Assembly (NCBI GenBank): GCA_020632695.1
Contig: JACKFB010000018.1
Span: 40,180-104,179 of the forward strand
Direction of reading: 5' to 3'
Source: Deltaproteobacteria bacterium
GTDB lineage: Bacteria; Myxococcota_A; UBA9042; PHBI01; JACKFB01
DNA length: 64,000 nucleotides
Each line of letters begins with the position of its first letter. Position 1 is the stretch's first letter. The position numbers and the translations under genes were made by a program. Under the pieces are notes generated by a model, which saw only the letters and a list, made by a program, of their open reading frames with translations, searched no databases and had not been told where the DNA came from. Shown in pieces: positions 6,943 through 15,235 of the stretch.

Positions 6943-9081
6943 GTGACTCGACTGCGCTCGGAAGAACGTCGGCTCGCCGTCGCGGCGCAGGTGTCGTGGC
7001 GGCTCGCCGACGCCGACTCGGACACCGGCCAGCAGGTGCGCCGTGTGCTGGGCGAGGTCGCGCTCTCGCTGGCGTGCCGGCCGCGGTCGGCCTGGGCCGG
7101 CACCGTCGACGAGCTGACGGCGATCGCCGGTCCGGAGCTGCTGCCGGGGGAGTCGCGCGCCGCCATCGAGCTGGGCTGCGAGGCCGGGCTGCTGGAGGAG
7201 TTCGAGCCGGGGCGTCTTCGCTTCGCCGACACCGACACCCTGCTCTGGCTGGCCGCTCGCCGGACCGCCAGCACGGGCGACGCGCGCGAGCTCGGGCAGT
7301 ACCGCCTGCGTGGGGCGCTCTTCGACGTGTTCGCGATGGCGGTGGCCGAGGTGGGCGACCCGGCGGGCATCCCCCTCGTCCGGGACCTGGCGGCGACGGG
7401 TGAGGGCGGGGTGGACCTGCTCGACCTGGCCGCGCTGCAGGCGGCCGCGGCCTGCGCCTGGGGAGCGGCTGCCGACCTCGAGCTGAGGGCCGACCTGCTC
7501 GCGCGGGCTGCCCTGTGGACGGGCGGCTCGGGGCTCCCCTTCCAGCGCGAGGTGGGCGCGGCGCTGCTGGCGGCCGAGGCGGGCGCGGAGCCCTTCGGCG
7601 CTCGCGTGCGCGCCGATCTGCTGGACTGGATCGAGGCCACCGCTCACGACCTGTCGCACCCGGGCCTCTCCTCACACCCGGTGCTCCTGGAGATGCTCGA
7701 GGCCCACCTGATGGCCCTGGTGGCTGGGGAGACGGCCGATCCGCCCCGGTGGGCCGAGCTGGCCATCTGGCTCGGCTCCCTGGCGCCCGTCGCCTATCGG
7801 GCGGTCTGCGCCACCACCGAGCCCTGGATGGCTCGCAACGAGGTGCTGCTGCGCGTGGCACGGGAGCAGGGGCTGGGCAGCCAGCCGCGCGCCCTCAGCC
7901 TGCTCGCCGCGGTGAGCAGCCGTCGCGGCGATGTGCAGGCGCTGGTTCGTGACGTGCTCTCTCACGCGCTGGGCGCCGAGGACCGGCTGGCGACCGAGCG
8001 GGCGGTGGTGGTGGCGGAGGCGGTGGCCGACTGGGAGGAGCTGCCCGGGCCGGTCGCGGACGCGCTCGGGGAGCTGATGGTGGGCGAGGTGACGCCGGCG
8101 GTGCGGCTGGCGGTGGCCGCCCCGCTCGCCGCCCACCCGGATGCCCTGGCCGAGCGGCGGCTCTCCATCGTGGGGATCCTGCACCGCGGTATCGAGGAGG
8201 AGGACCCCATCGCCCGTGCGGGCATCGTGGGCGCCGCGCTCTCGCTGGGCTCGGTCTGGCCCGACCTCGCCGCGATGACGGTGGATCTCTTCGCCGACGG
8301 CGTGGCCGCCGACGCGCTGCCGAAGGCCCTCGCCGCGGCGCTCTGCCACCACCCGGCGCCGGTGGCCGGCCTGGCCGAGCTGCTGGCGCTGCACGACTCC
8401 CCGCTGGTCCGCACCGCGCTCATAGGCCTGCTCGAAGCGAGCGAGGCGCAGCTCATCGACGGGGTGTCCCAGGGCGTGCATCGGCGCGCCCCCCAACCCG
8501 CGCAGGTCACCCGCGAGGCCCTGGTCCGCCTGCTCCAGCCCCTGGCCTTCGATCTGCACATGCCGGAGCTGGCCGCTCGCGCGGCGACGCTGATGGGGTG
8601 GTTCGGGCGCGGGGACGCCGCCATGGCCCAGCGCCTCTTCGACGTGCGCGCGCCCATGCACCCGGGCCCCGCCCGCGACGGCTTCGGGCTGGCGCTCGGG
8701 GCCGTCGGCTGCGTGCAGAGCGCGATCGTCGAGGATCTGGCCCGCGATCTCGCCGTCGGCCCGCCTGCCTCGGTCACCGCCGCGGCGCAGGCCCTGCGAT
8801 GGCTGGTCCAGGACGCCAGCAGCGCCGCCCTCGTCGAGCGCTGGGTGAGCCCGGCCCTGGCCAGGGCCGGCCGGGAGCCCCACTGCCGCCTCGCGCTGAT
8901 GCGGCTGGCGCGTCACATCGCGATGGCTCCCCTGACCGACGGGGCCACCACCCCGCCAGCAGCGACCGACCGCCTGTCACCGCTGGGAACGCTGGCGTCG
9001 GCCTCCCTGGTCGCGCGCGCTTCGGCGGCGCCTAGGGCCCCTGAACCGGATCATGCGCTTCCGCGCGGGCCAGCCCACTGA
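6943..9081 (+). CDS. large helical-repeat (HEAT-like) protein of unknown function
   Basis: 712 residues, almost entirely Leu/Ala-rich amphipathic helices with no signal peptide, no membrane segment and no catalytic motif that I can recognise. Helix pairs recur (for example LLEMLEAHLMALVAGE.. and AARAATLMGWFGRG..), in keeping with an alpha-solenoid scaffold such as HEAT or ARM repeats; I cannot delimit units reliably by eye. GTG start with an excellent Shine-Dalgarno at 6928-6937. The last ~50 bases overlap the 3' end of the convergent SulP gene. The final ~40 residues (from TTPPAATDRL) look low-complexity and may be a poorly conserved extension. A protein-binding scaffold is the most that can be said. 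Confidence 0.7.
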   Translation: MTRLRSEERRLAVAAQVSWRLADADSDTGQQVRRVLGEVALSLACRPRSAWAGTVDELTAIAGPELLPGESRAAIELGCEAGLLEEFEPGRLRFADTDTLLWLAARRTASTGDARELGQYRLRGALFDVFAMAVAEVGDPAGIPLVRDLAATGEGGVDLLDLAALQAAAACAWGAAADLELRADLLARAALWTGGSGLPFQREVGAALLAAEAGAEPFGARVRADLLDWIEATAHDLSHPGLSSHPVLLEMLEAHLMALVAGETADPPRWAELAIWLGSLAPVAYRAVCATTEPWMARNEVLLRVAREQGLGSQPRALSLLAAVSSRRGDVQALVRDVLSHALGAEDRLATERAVVVAEAVADWEELPGPVADALGELMVGEVTPAVRLAVAAPLAAHPDALAERRLSIVGILHRGIEEEDPIARAGIVGAALSLGSVWPDLAAMTVDLFADGVAADALPKALAAALCHHPAPVAGLAELLALHDSPLVRTALIGLLEASEAQLIDGVSQGVHRRAPQPAQVTREALVRLLQPLAFDLHMPELAARAATLMGWFGRGDAAMAQRLFDVRAPMHPGPARDGFGLALGAVGCVQSAIVEDLARDLAVGPPASVTAAAQALRWLVQDASSAALVERWVSPALARAGREPHCRLALMRLARHIAMAPLTDGATTPPAATDRLSPLGTLASASLVARASAAPRAPEPDHALPRGPAH

Positions 9082-10816
9082 CCAGCTTCAACGCGGCCTC
9101 CACGTCCGGGCAGAAGGCCAGGCGACCGGGCTCCTCACGCCAGCCGGCGCGGGTGAGGGCGGCGGCCGGCTGAGGGCAGAGCCCGGCGAGGATGACCAGC
9201 ACGCCGGCGTGCTCGAGGCGGCGGAGCGCCGACTGGAGGTTCACGATGCCGGTGGCGTCCATCGCCGGCACTGCGCTCACGTCCAGGATGAGCGAGCGCT
9301 CGTCGCCCTGACCGATGGACGCCAGCGCGCTGGTGGCCTTGTGGGCGGCGCCGAAGAAGAGCGGGCCGGCGATCTCGTAGATGTGGACGCCCGCCGGCAG
9401 CGGGCCGCGGGGGGCGGCCTCCTCGGGGTCGACCAGCCGGGCGCCGGAGACGGCGATCATGCGGTGCATGAAGAGGAAGGACGCCAGCACCAGGCCGACG
9501 GCGATGGCGGCGACCATGTCGACGAGCACCGTCAGGGCGAAGCAGACGAGCTGCACGGCGATGTCGCTGCGGGGGGCCGTGCGGAGGACGTGGGTGAAGT
9601 GGCCGATCTCGCTCATGTTCCACGCGACCAGCAGCAGGAGGGCGGCCAGGGACGCCATCGGGAGCCGGCCGAGCAGGGGGGCCAGCACGAGGACCGCCGC
9701 CAGGACGGCGGCGGCGTGCACGACGGCGGCGACCGGCGAGCGCGCGCCGGCGCGGATGTTGGTGGCGGTGCGTGCGATGGCGCCGGTGGCGGCGATGCCG
9801 CCGAAGAACGGCGCGACGACGTTGCCGACGCCCTGGGCGACCAGCTCGGCGTCCGGGTCGTGCTTGCGGCCGGTCATGCCGTCGGCGATGACGGCCGAGA
9901 GCAGCGACTCGATGGCGCCGAGCATGGCGATGGCCAGGGCCGGGCCGGCCAGGGAGCGCAAGAGCGCGACGTCGAGGACCAGGGGGCGGCCGTCGGCGCC
10001 GGGGAGATGCCAGGGGGCGAGCGGAAGCGGTGGGAGGCGCGGGATGCCGTGCCCGGTGACGCCGTCGATGGTGAAGGTGAAGCGCGAGTCGAGGGTGGCG
10101 ACCTCCAGGCCCGGGGCGAAGGCGCGGAGCAGCTCGGCGGCGGCGACGCCGGCCAGCAGGCCCACCAGCGGCGCCGGCACGCGGCGGGAGACGCGGGGCC
10201 ACGCCAGAAGCGTCGCCAGGGTGAGAGCGCCGACGGCCAGGTCGGGCAGGTGGGTGGCCGGCAGGGCCATGGCGATGGCGGTGGCCTTGCCGAGCCAGTC
10301 CTCGGGCAGGTGCGCGATGGGCAGACCGAGGAAGTCCTTGAGCTGGATGGTGGCGATGACCACGGCGATGCCGGCGGTGAAGCCGGTGGTGACGGGGTAG
10401 GGGACGAACTGGACGAGCTGTCCCAGGCGGGCCAACCCCATGGCGATGAGGATGAGCCCGGCCATGAGGCCGGCGACCAGGAGGCCGCCGATGCCGAACT
10501 GGCTGACGATGGGCGCCAGGATGACGACGAAGGCGGCGGTGGGACCGGAGACCTGCACGCGGGAGCCGCCGAGCAGGGCGATGGTGAAGCCGCCGATGAT
10601 GGCCGTGTAGAGGCCGTGCTGGGGCGGCACGCCGGTCGCGACGGCCAGGGCCATCGAGAGCGGGAGTGCGACCACGCCGACGACGAGGCCGGCGAGGACG
10701 TCGGCGCGGAACGCGGCGCCATCGTAGCCCTCGCGCAGGACTGCGCGCAGCGCGGTGGCGACCGGGAGGGCGGCGAGGCCGCGCCCCGTGGCGAGGGGAC
10801 CGTTGGTGGCACCCAT
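9032..10816 (-). CDS. SulP-family anion transporter with C-terminal STAS domain
   Basis: 594 residues, a full-length SulP (SLC26-like) protein. The membrane domain carries LAGLVVGVVALPLSMALAVATGVPPQHGLY, SGPTAAFVVILAPIV, and GAIESLLSAVIADGMTG..DPDAELVAQGVGN, all diagnostic. A cytoplasmic STAS domain occupies roughly 480-580 (SLILDVSAVPAMDATGIVNLQSAL). The STAS loop reads DATG, so it lacks the serine phosphorylated in anti-sigma antagonists, as is normal in transporters. Substrates in this family include sulfate, bicarbonate and dicarboxylates; the sequence does not decide. Its 3' end overlaps the convergent helical-repeat gene by 50 bases. Confidence 0.93.
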   Translation of the reverse strand: MGATNGPLATGRGLAALPVATALRAVLREGYDGAAFRADVLAGLVVGVVALPLSMALAVATGVPPQHGLYTAIIGGFTIALLGGSRVQVSGPTAAFVVILAPIVSQFGIGGLLVAGLMAGLILIAMGLARLGQLVQFVPYPVTTGFTAGIAVVIATIQLKDFLGLPIAHLPEDWLGKATAIAMALPATHLPDLAVGALTLATLLAWPRVSRRVPAPLVGLLAGVAAAELLRAFAPGLEVATLDSRFTFTIDGVTGHGIPRLPPLPLAPWHLPGADGRPLVLDVALLRSLAGPALAIAMLGAIESLLSAVIADGMTGRKHDPDAELVAQGVGNVVAPFFGGIAATGAIARTATNIRAGARSPVAAVVHAAAVLAAVLVLAPLLGRLPMASLAALLLLVAWNMSEIGHFTHVLRTAPRSDIAVQLVCFALTVLVDMVAAIAVGLVLASFLFMHRMIAVSGARLVDPEEAAPRGPLPAGVHIYEIAGPLFFGAAHKATSALASIGQGDERSLILDVSAVPAMDATGIVNLQSALRRLEHAGVLVILAGLCPQPAAALTRAGWREEPGRLAFCPDVEAALKLVSGLARAEAHDPVQGP

Positions 10817-10947
10817 GCTTGCCCCGAGGTCTCGAGCGTGAGGGGCCGGGGCCCGGTGGCCCCAGCGCGCGGAATATGGAGCAGCGGCGGTGGGGTCGCA
10901 AGCGAAAGCGGCGCCGGCGCCAAGACGCCGCGCGCGGCGAGAGGGCG

Positions 10948-12927
10948 TCAGGTGCCGGCGAGCACCTCGACCAGGGCCGCCGCGGTCTTACGCAGGGGCG
11001 CGATGCGGGCGGCGGCGACGCTCGCCTCCAGGCCGCTGGCGAGCAATGTCTCCTCGGCCGCGGGCAGCCACCAGTCGGCGTAGCGGTCGAACTGCCGCCG
11101 GGTGGAGGTCACCTCGAAGGCCTTGCGCCCGGTGCGCGCCACCAGGTCCGCGGCGTGTGCCCGCGCCAGTTCGGCGGCGTCGGGGAAGGCGGCACCCAGC
11201 TCTGGCGCCGCGAGGGCCAGGAGGTAGAGCTCGGCGAGGCTGCCGTGGGCCCACGCGATGGTGGTCGACTCGAGGGCCTCGAGGTCCATGGTGGCCGAGG
11301 CGTGGGCGACGTACCACCAGTCGACCGGCACGCGCCCCTCGATGGGCAGGAAGAGCGCCAGATACTGCCCGACCACCCAGTGGTTGCGGACGCTGGCGCG
11401 CAGGGCCAGCAGGTAGTGCGCGCGGGCCTGCTCCAGCGCCTCTCGGGCCTGGGCGGTGCGGCCGAGTCGGTGCTCGATCTGGGCGATGCGCTTGCAGCTC
11501 GACGCGACCATGCCCAGCGCCTCGCTGCGCATGGCGATGTCGTCGCGCGCCGCCGACTCCTCGGCCGCGGCGCGGAAGCGGGCCGTGTAGCGCTCGATGC
11601 GCTCGCGATGGGGGCGCGCTCGCTCGGCGATGGCGTCGGGCTGGGCGTCCAGCACCTGATCCAGGTCGTGGAAGGCGGCGTCGATGGCGCGGTGGGTCTG
11701 GGTGTGCCGGAAGGTGGCCCAGGAGCGCTCGAACTCCTCGTCGATGGCCGCGTACGCGACCAGGGCGGCCCAGTCGTGGGTGCCGCCGCACTCGGTGCTG
11801 AGGCGCTGTCGCAGGTCGTGCAATACGCGGCGCGGATCGTCGCCTCGGAAGAGCCGGGTGTAGAGCACCTCGGCCATCACCGCCGACCCCGCGAAGGAGA
11901 GCGGGAACTGCGAGGCGACGACCCAGGGGATGCCGCCGGTGTGGAGGTCGTGAGCGATGCTGGCGCCCGGCGCCAGGACCCCGCCGACGTTGCCCGAGTC
12001 GCAGCTGGCCAGGGTGACGTGGAAGGGCGAGGAGTGGCCCGGTCCGTCCTCGCGCTGCGCCCTGAGCGCCGTCACGAGCTGTTGTCCGGTCACCACGGCG
12101 CGCTCGCCCGCGTCGGAGTCTGCGTGGAGCGCCAGCCCGAAGTGCTCGTCGTGGCTGCCCGGGACGGCGAGGCCATGCGCGAGGATGTGGACGTGGGTGA
12201 AGGCGCTGACCGCGCAGGCCTCGCGGATGCTGCGCAGCGAGGCGTCGGGCAGGACGGTGACCACGTCGGCGAAGCGCGGCGGCGCCTTGGGGCCGTCGGA
12301 GTCGGGGCGGGCCGGCCGCTCGGGCTGCGGGTCGCCGGCCACCCAGGGCGTGAGCGCGCGCCGCAGCGCCAGCAGGTGCGAGCGCAGCGGCACCGGTGGC
12401 AGCCCGCGCGGCGAGGCGGCGGCGAGCAGCACGCGCACCTCCCGGGTGGGCCAGTCGGTGGGGGGCGGGGTGCAGTGCCGGGTCTCTCGGGTGATCGTGA
12501 CCGGCAGCACGCCCTGCAGCGCGAGGGGCAGCTTCTCGCCCGGCAGCCCCTGGGGCACGTTGGCTGCCTCGAAGGGCAGCAGCGCCAGCTCCGACGGGGT
12601 CACGACCAGCCGGAGATGGACCAGCCGACCGTCGTCGCGCTGGCAGCCGGCGGCGGCCATCTCGGCCTTGAAGCCGTCGATCGCGCCGAGGACGCGCTCG
12701 ACCAGCTCGGCCGTCTGGTCGAGCTGCGCCTTCCGGCGCTGGCTGTCCTGGTCGCGATTGAGCGCGCTGAGCTGGCGCAGCAGCTCGCGGTGCTCGACCG
12801 GGACGTTGAAGGTGATGGGGCTGACCGCGCCGCAGAGCGCCACGTAGTCGGTCAGGGGCGACAGGAGCTGGTTGTGCGCCGGGCCGGGCCGCACCAGCTC
12901 GAGCTTCACCTGGAACACGGGGCTCAT
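10948..12927 (-). CDS. CHAT-domain cysteine protease (caspase-like)
   Basis: 659 residues. A CHAT fold spans roughly 90-400, with the catalytic pair visible as His251 in HVHILAHG and Cys309 in VTLASCDSGN, the arrangement of separase/caspase-like CHAT peptidases. The C-terminal part (~400-659) is helical and TPR-like (HRLGRTAQAREALEQARAHYLLAL) and probably binds a partner. It starts at 12927, where ATGA overlaps the stop of the upstream phosphoesterase gene, so the two are translationally coupled. CHAT proteases are known as effectors cleaving a dedicated partner in some bacterial immune systems. Here the only partner on the operon is the phosphoesterase, so whether this is immunity, regulated proteolysis or something else is open. 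Confidence 0.88.
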   Translation of the reverse strand: MSPVFQVKLELVRPGPAHNQLLSPLTDYVALCGAVSPITFNVPVEHRELLRQLSALNRDQDSQRRKAQLDQTAELVERVLGAIDGFKAEMAAAGCQRDDGRLVHLRLVVTPSELALLPFEAANVPQGLPGEKLPLALQGVLPVTITRETRHCTPPPTDWPTREVRVLLAAASPRGLPPVPLRSHLLALRRALTPWVAGDPQPERPARPDSDGPKAPPRFADVVTVLPDASLRSIREACAVSAFTHVHILAHGLAVPGSHDEHFGLALHADSDAGERAVVTGQQLVTALRAQREDGPGHSSPFHVTLASCDSGNVGGVLAPGASIAHDLHTGGIPWVVASQFPLSFAGSAVMAEVLYTRLFRGDDPRRVLHDLRQRLSTECGGTHDWAALVAYAAIDEEFERSWATFRHTQTHRAIDAAFHDLDQVLDAQPDAIAERARPHRERIERYTARFRAAAEESAARDDIAMRSEALGMVASSCKRIAQIEHRLGRTAQAREALEQARAHYLLALRASVRNHWVVGQYLALFLPIEGRVPVDWWYVAHASATMDLEALESTTIAWAHGSLAELYLLALAAPELGAAFPDAAELARAHAADLVARTGRKAFEVTSTRRQFDRYADWWLPAAEETLLASGLEASVAAARIAPLRKTAAALVEVLAGT

Positions 12928-14396
12928 CGGGAGGCCTCGCGCGTGAAGTGGCTCCCCTCCAGGGGCGTGAGCGTCGCGCGGCCATCGGCTGCGGTCACCA
13001 GGCAGAGGTCGCCGTGGACCCCGTCGGGCTCGGCGCGCAGCCGCACCACCGTCGGTCGGCGGGTGATGAGCCCGGGCACCGCGTCGAGCTGCGCCAGGCT
13101 CGCGCGCTTCGCGGTCAGCACGTCGAAGGCCGGCGCGAAGCGCTCCTCGCTGTCGAGCAGCCCCTTGCCCAGGTCGATGAGGCGGATCCAGGTCCCCGAG
13201 TTGTAGTAGAAGCCTCGGCGCCGCTTGATGGCGCGGGCCAGGTGGGTGTGGCCGGCGATCAGGAAGTCCACGCCGGCGCCCACGGCCGAGTCCAGCCGCT
13301 TGCATGTGTCGTCGAGGGTGCCCAGGGCAAAGGTCTCGTCCTTCCCCAGCCAGTCGACCAGGGCCTTCCGCAGCGCTTCCCGCGGCGGCACCCCGCGCAG
13401 GCGGTCCCAGAGCAGCTGGCCGAAGCCCAGCGTCGCCTCACCCCCCTCAGCGCGGGCCAGATCCACCGCGTCGCGCCCCGCCGCGAAGTCGCGCTCCGCC
13501 TCCTCCAACAGGCGGGCGGGGTCGGTGGTCGGGGCGCCCTCGGTTCCGAGCAGCTCGGCGAGCATCGCGTCGGTGGACCCGCTCCCCGCCGGGCTGAACG
13601 CGCCGTCCTCTGCGCCCAGGTAGTCTACGCGCTGCCCTCCGTCGCGCACCGTGCCGGCGAAGGCGCCCACGAAGAGCCGGAGGCGCCCGAGCTGCCCCGG
13701 ATCGAGCGCCATCAGCAGCCGCGGGATGAGCTTCGTCTCCGGCTTGAGCAGGTCCACCCAGGGGTAGTCCCGCTTGAGCGCGTTCAGGACATCGATGACC
13801 AGCCGGGTGCCCGCGTTCGGTACCCAGGGGTCCCGGGCCTGTCCGCGATTGAGGTGCAGGCGCACCCGGCGCAGCGCCTCGTGGTCGACGACGTTCCACT
13901 CATCGACGCCGTTTCCGTGCACGCACAGCACCCTGGCGCCGCCGACACTGCATGGATAGCCCGTGCCATCCATGTGAAAGCTCAAGCGGCCGCGGGCGGC
14001 CGGGTCGTCACCGCACAGGGTCGCGGCGAACCACCGCTGCACGTGCTCGAGTCCGAGCTCCACGTCGTGGTTGCCGATGACCAGGATGAGGCGCCTGTCG
14101 GGCGTGCGGGTCAGCGCCGCCAACGCCGCGAACACCTTCGGGAAGGCGGCGGCGATCTCCTCGAGCATCGCGACGGCGCGCTCGGGCACGAGGTAGGCGG
14201 CGTCTTCGGAGGCCAGGAAGTCGACGATGTCGCCGTTGAGGACCAGCCCGGCCCGGCGCTCGGCCGGGAGCGTGGCGACGTGGTCGATGAGCGCCGCCAG
14301 CGCGTCCTCCTGGTCGAAGATCCGGCGACCCGGCGGGCCTCCCAGGTGCAGATCGGAGACGACGTGCAGCTCGTCGAGCGCCTCGAGTGGGTCCAT
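12924..14396 (-). CDS. calcineurin-like metallophosphoesterase
   Basis: 490 residues with the complete dinuclear-metal signature: D15-x-H17 (SDLHLGG), NGDIVD near 54-59, GNHD at ~108-111, a later HGN, and GHTHLAR near 382-388. It resembles the UDP-2,3-diacylglucosamine hydrolase/phosphodiesterase group but is roughly twice as long. An extra ~150-residue region lies between HGN and GHTH (including VPPREALRKALVDWL), and a C-terminal beta-rich piece follows. There is no signal peptide, so it is cytoplasmic. The start is preceded by AAGGAGGT at 14404-14411 in the minus direction. It is the first gene of a two-gene operon with the CHAT protease. The substrate is not inferable; it could hydrolyse a nucleotide, phospholipid or nucleic acid. 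Confidence 0.9.
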   Translation of the reverse strand: MDPLEALDELHVVSDLHLGGPPGRRIFDQEDALAALIDHVATLPAERRAGLVLNGDIVDFLASEDAAYLVPERAVAMLEEIAAAFPKVFAALAALTRTPDRRLILVIGNHDVELGLEHVQRWFAATLCGDDPAARGRLSFHMDGTGYPCSVGGARVLCVHGNGVDEWNVVDHEALRRVRLHLNRGQARDPWVPNAGTRLVIDVLNALKRDYPWVDLLKPETKLIPRLLMALDPGQLGRLRLFVGAFAGTVRDGGQRVDYLGAEDGAFSPAGSGSTDAMLAELLGTEGAPTTDPARLLEEAERDFAAGRDAVDLARAEGGEATLGFGQLLWDRLRGVPPREALRKALVDWLGKDETFALGTLDDTCKRLDSAVGAGVDFLIAGHTHLARAIKRRRGFYYNSGTWIRLIDLGKGLLDSEERFAPAFDVLTAKRASLAQLDAVPGLITRRPTVVRLRAEPDGVHGDLCLVTAADGRATLTPLEGSHFTREASR

Positions 14397-14458
14397 CGCT
14401 GACCTCCTTGGCGCCAGCCTATCTTGGAATCAACGGTCTGTCCGGCGGCCCGGCCGGC

Positions 14459-14491
14459 AAAAAAAAGGAGGCGGGGTATGGCCCCGCCTCC
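14459..14491 (-). terminator. intrinsic terminator of the RRM gene
   Basis: Read leftward, a ten-pair GC stem (arms 14482-14491 and 14467-14476) with a five-base loop is followed directly by eight T residues (A-run 14459-14466 on the plus strand). It lies 31 bases past the stop of the glycine-rich RRM gene. This is a textbook Rho-independent terminator. Confidence 0.93.
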
Positions 14492-14521
14492 TCCTCGGTT
14501 CGCCTGCGCGACGCCGCGAGA

Positions 14522-15016
14522 CTACCAGTCGCGCCCGCCGCCGCCGTCGCGTCCGCCGCCGTCGCGCCCGCCGCCGCGACCGCCGCGACCACCGCGTCCG
14601 CCATCGCGACTGCCGCCGCCATCGCGCCCGCCGCCGCCGCCGTATACGCCACCGTCGCGCCAGCCGCCGCCGTAGCCGCCGCCGCCACCGTAGCCACCGC
14701 CGCCGCCACCGCCGTAGCCGCCGCCACCGCCGCCGCCGTAACCGCCGCCACCGCCACCGCCGCCCGGACGCTTCTCCTGCGCCTCGTTCACGCGGATGCT
14801 GCGCCCGTCGAGGCTGGCCCCGTCCATCTTCTTCACGGCCGTGTCCGCCGCGGCGTCATCGGCGAAGGTGACGAACCCGAACCCGCGCGACCGGCCCGAC
14901 TCGCGGTCCGTGATGACCTTGGCGTCGGTGACCTCGCCGAAGGCCGCGAACGCCTCCCCGAGGCTCGCGTCCGTCGTACCCCAGCTCAGCCCACCCACAA
15001 ACAGCTTCTTCGACAT
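14522..15016 (-). CDS. glycine-rich RRM RNA-binding protein
   Basis: 164 residues: one RRM (about 1-80) with RNP2 LFVGGL near the N-terminus and RNP1 RGFGFVTF at about 45-52, followed by an ~80-residue Gly/Arg/Tyr/Asp tail made of GGGGYGG and RDGG repeats. The architecture matches bacterial and plant glycine-rich RNA-binding proteins, often induced by cold and thought to be RNA chaperones; the tail may drive condensation or RNA contacts. The gene stands alone, with its own terminator at 14459-14491 and a purine-rich Shine-Dalgarno (AAGGTGAGAAGG) upstream. The DNA encoding the tail is an imperfect short tandem repeat likely to vary in length between strains. Confidence 0.93.
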   Translation of the reverse strand: MSKKLFVGGLSWGTTDASLGEAFAAFGEVTDAKVITDRESGRSRGFGFVTFADDAAADTAVKKMDGASLDGRSIRVNEAQEKRPGGGGGGGGYGGGGGGGYGGGGGGGYGGGGGYGGGWRDGGVYGGGGGRDGGGSRDGGRGGRGGRGGGRDGGGRDGGGGRDW

Positions 15017-15182
15017 CTGACCTTCTCACCTTGGAACGGGTGGGCCGGCGGCGCGCCGGTCGCGACCCCAAGCGCGGACGAATGGCGTCCGTAGCCACGA
15101 CGCGGTCATCGGCGACCGCTTCGAACGAAGGCCACAGCAAGCACTGTTTCCGGGCGGTTGGGAAGGAAGAACGCGGGGGCGC

Positions 15183-15216
15183 AAAAAAAAGGGGCGCCCG
15201 ATCGCTCGGACGCCCC
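15183..15216 (-). terminator. intrinsic terminator of the RTX-repeat gene
   Basis: Read leftward, an eleven-pair stem (arms 15206-15216 and 15191-15201, with one G-U pair) closes a four-base loop and is followed by eight T residues (15183-15190 on the plus strand). It starts 20 bases beyond the stop of the RTX-repeat gene. Confidence 0.92.
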
Positions 15217-15235
15217 GGTCGTCGCTGTCGCGGGG

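Noticed and set aside
9053..11083. Long plus-strand frame across the SulP gene
   Set aside because: SulP and STAS motifs on the minus strand decide the coding strand; the plus frame is Glu/Gly/Asp/Arg-rich shadow sequence.
14522..14770. Short tandem repeats read as a CRISPR or satellite
   Set aside because: They encode the Gly/Arg-rich tail of the RRM protein in frame and lack spacers.
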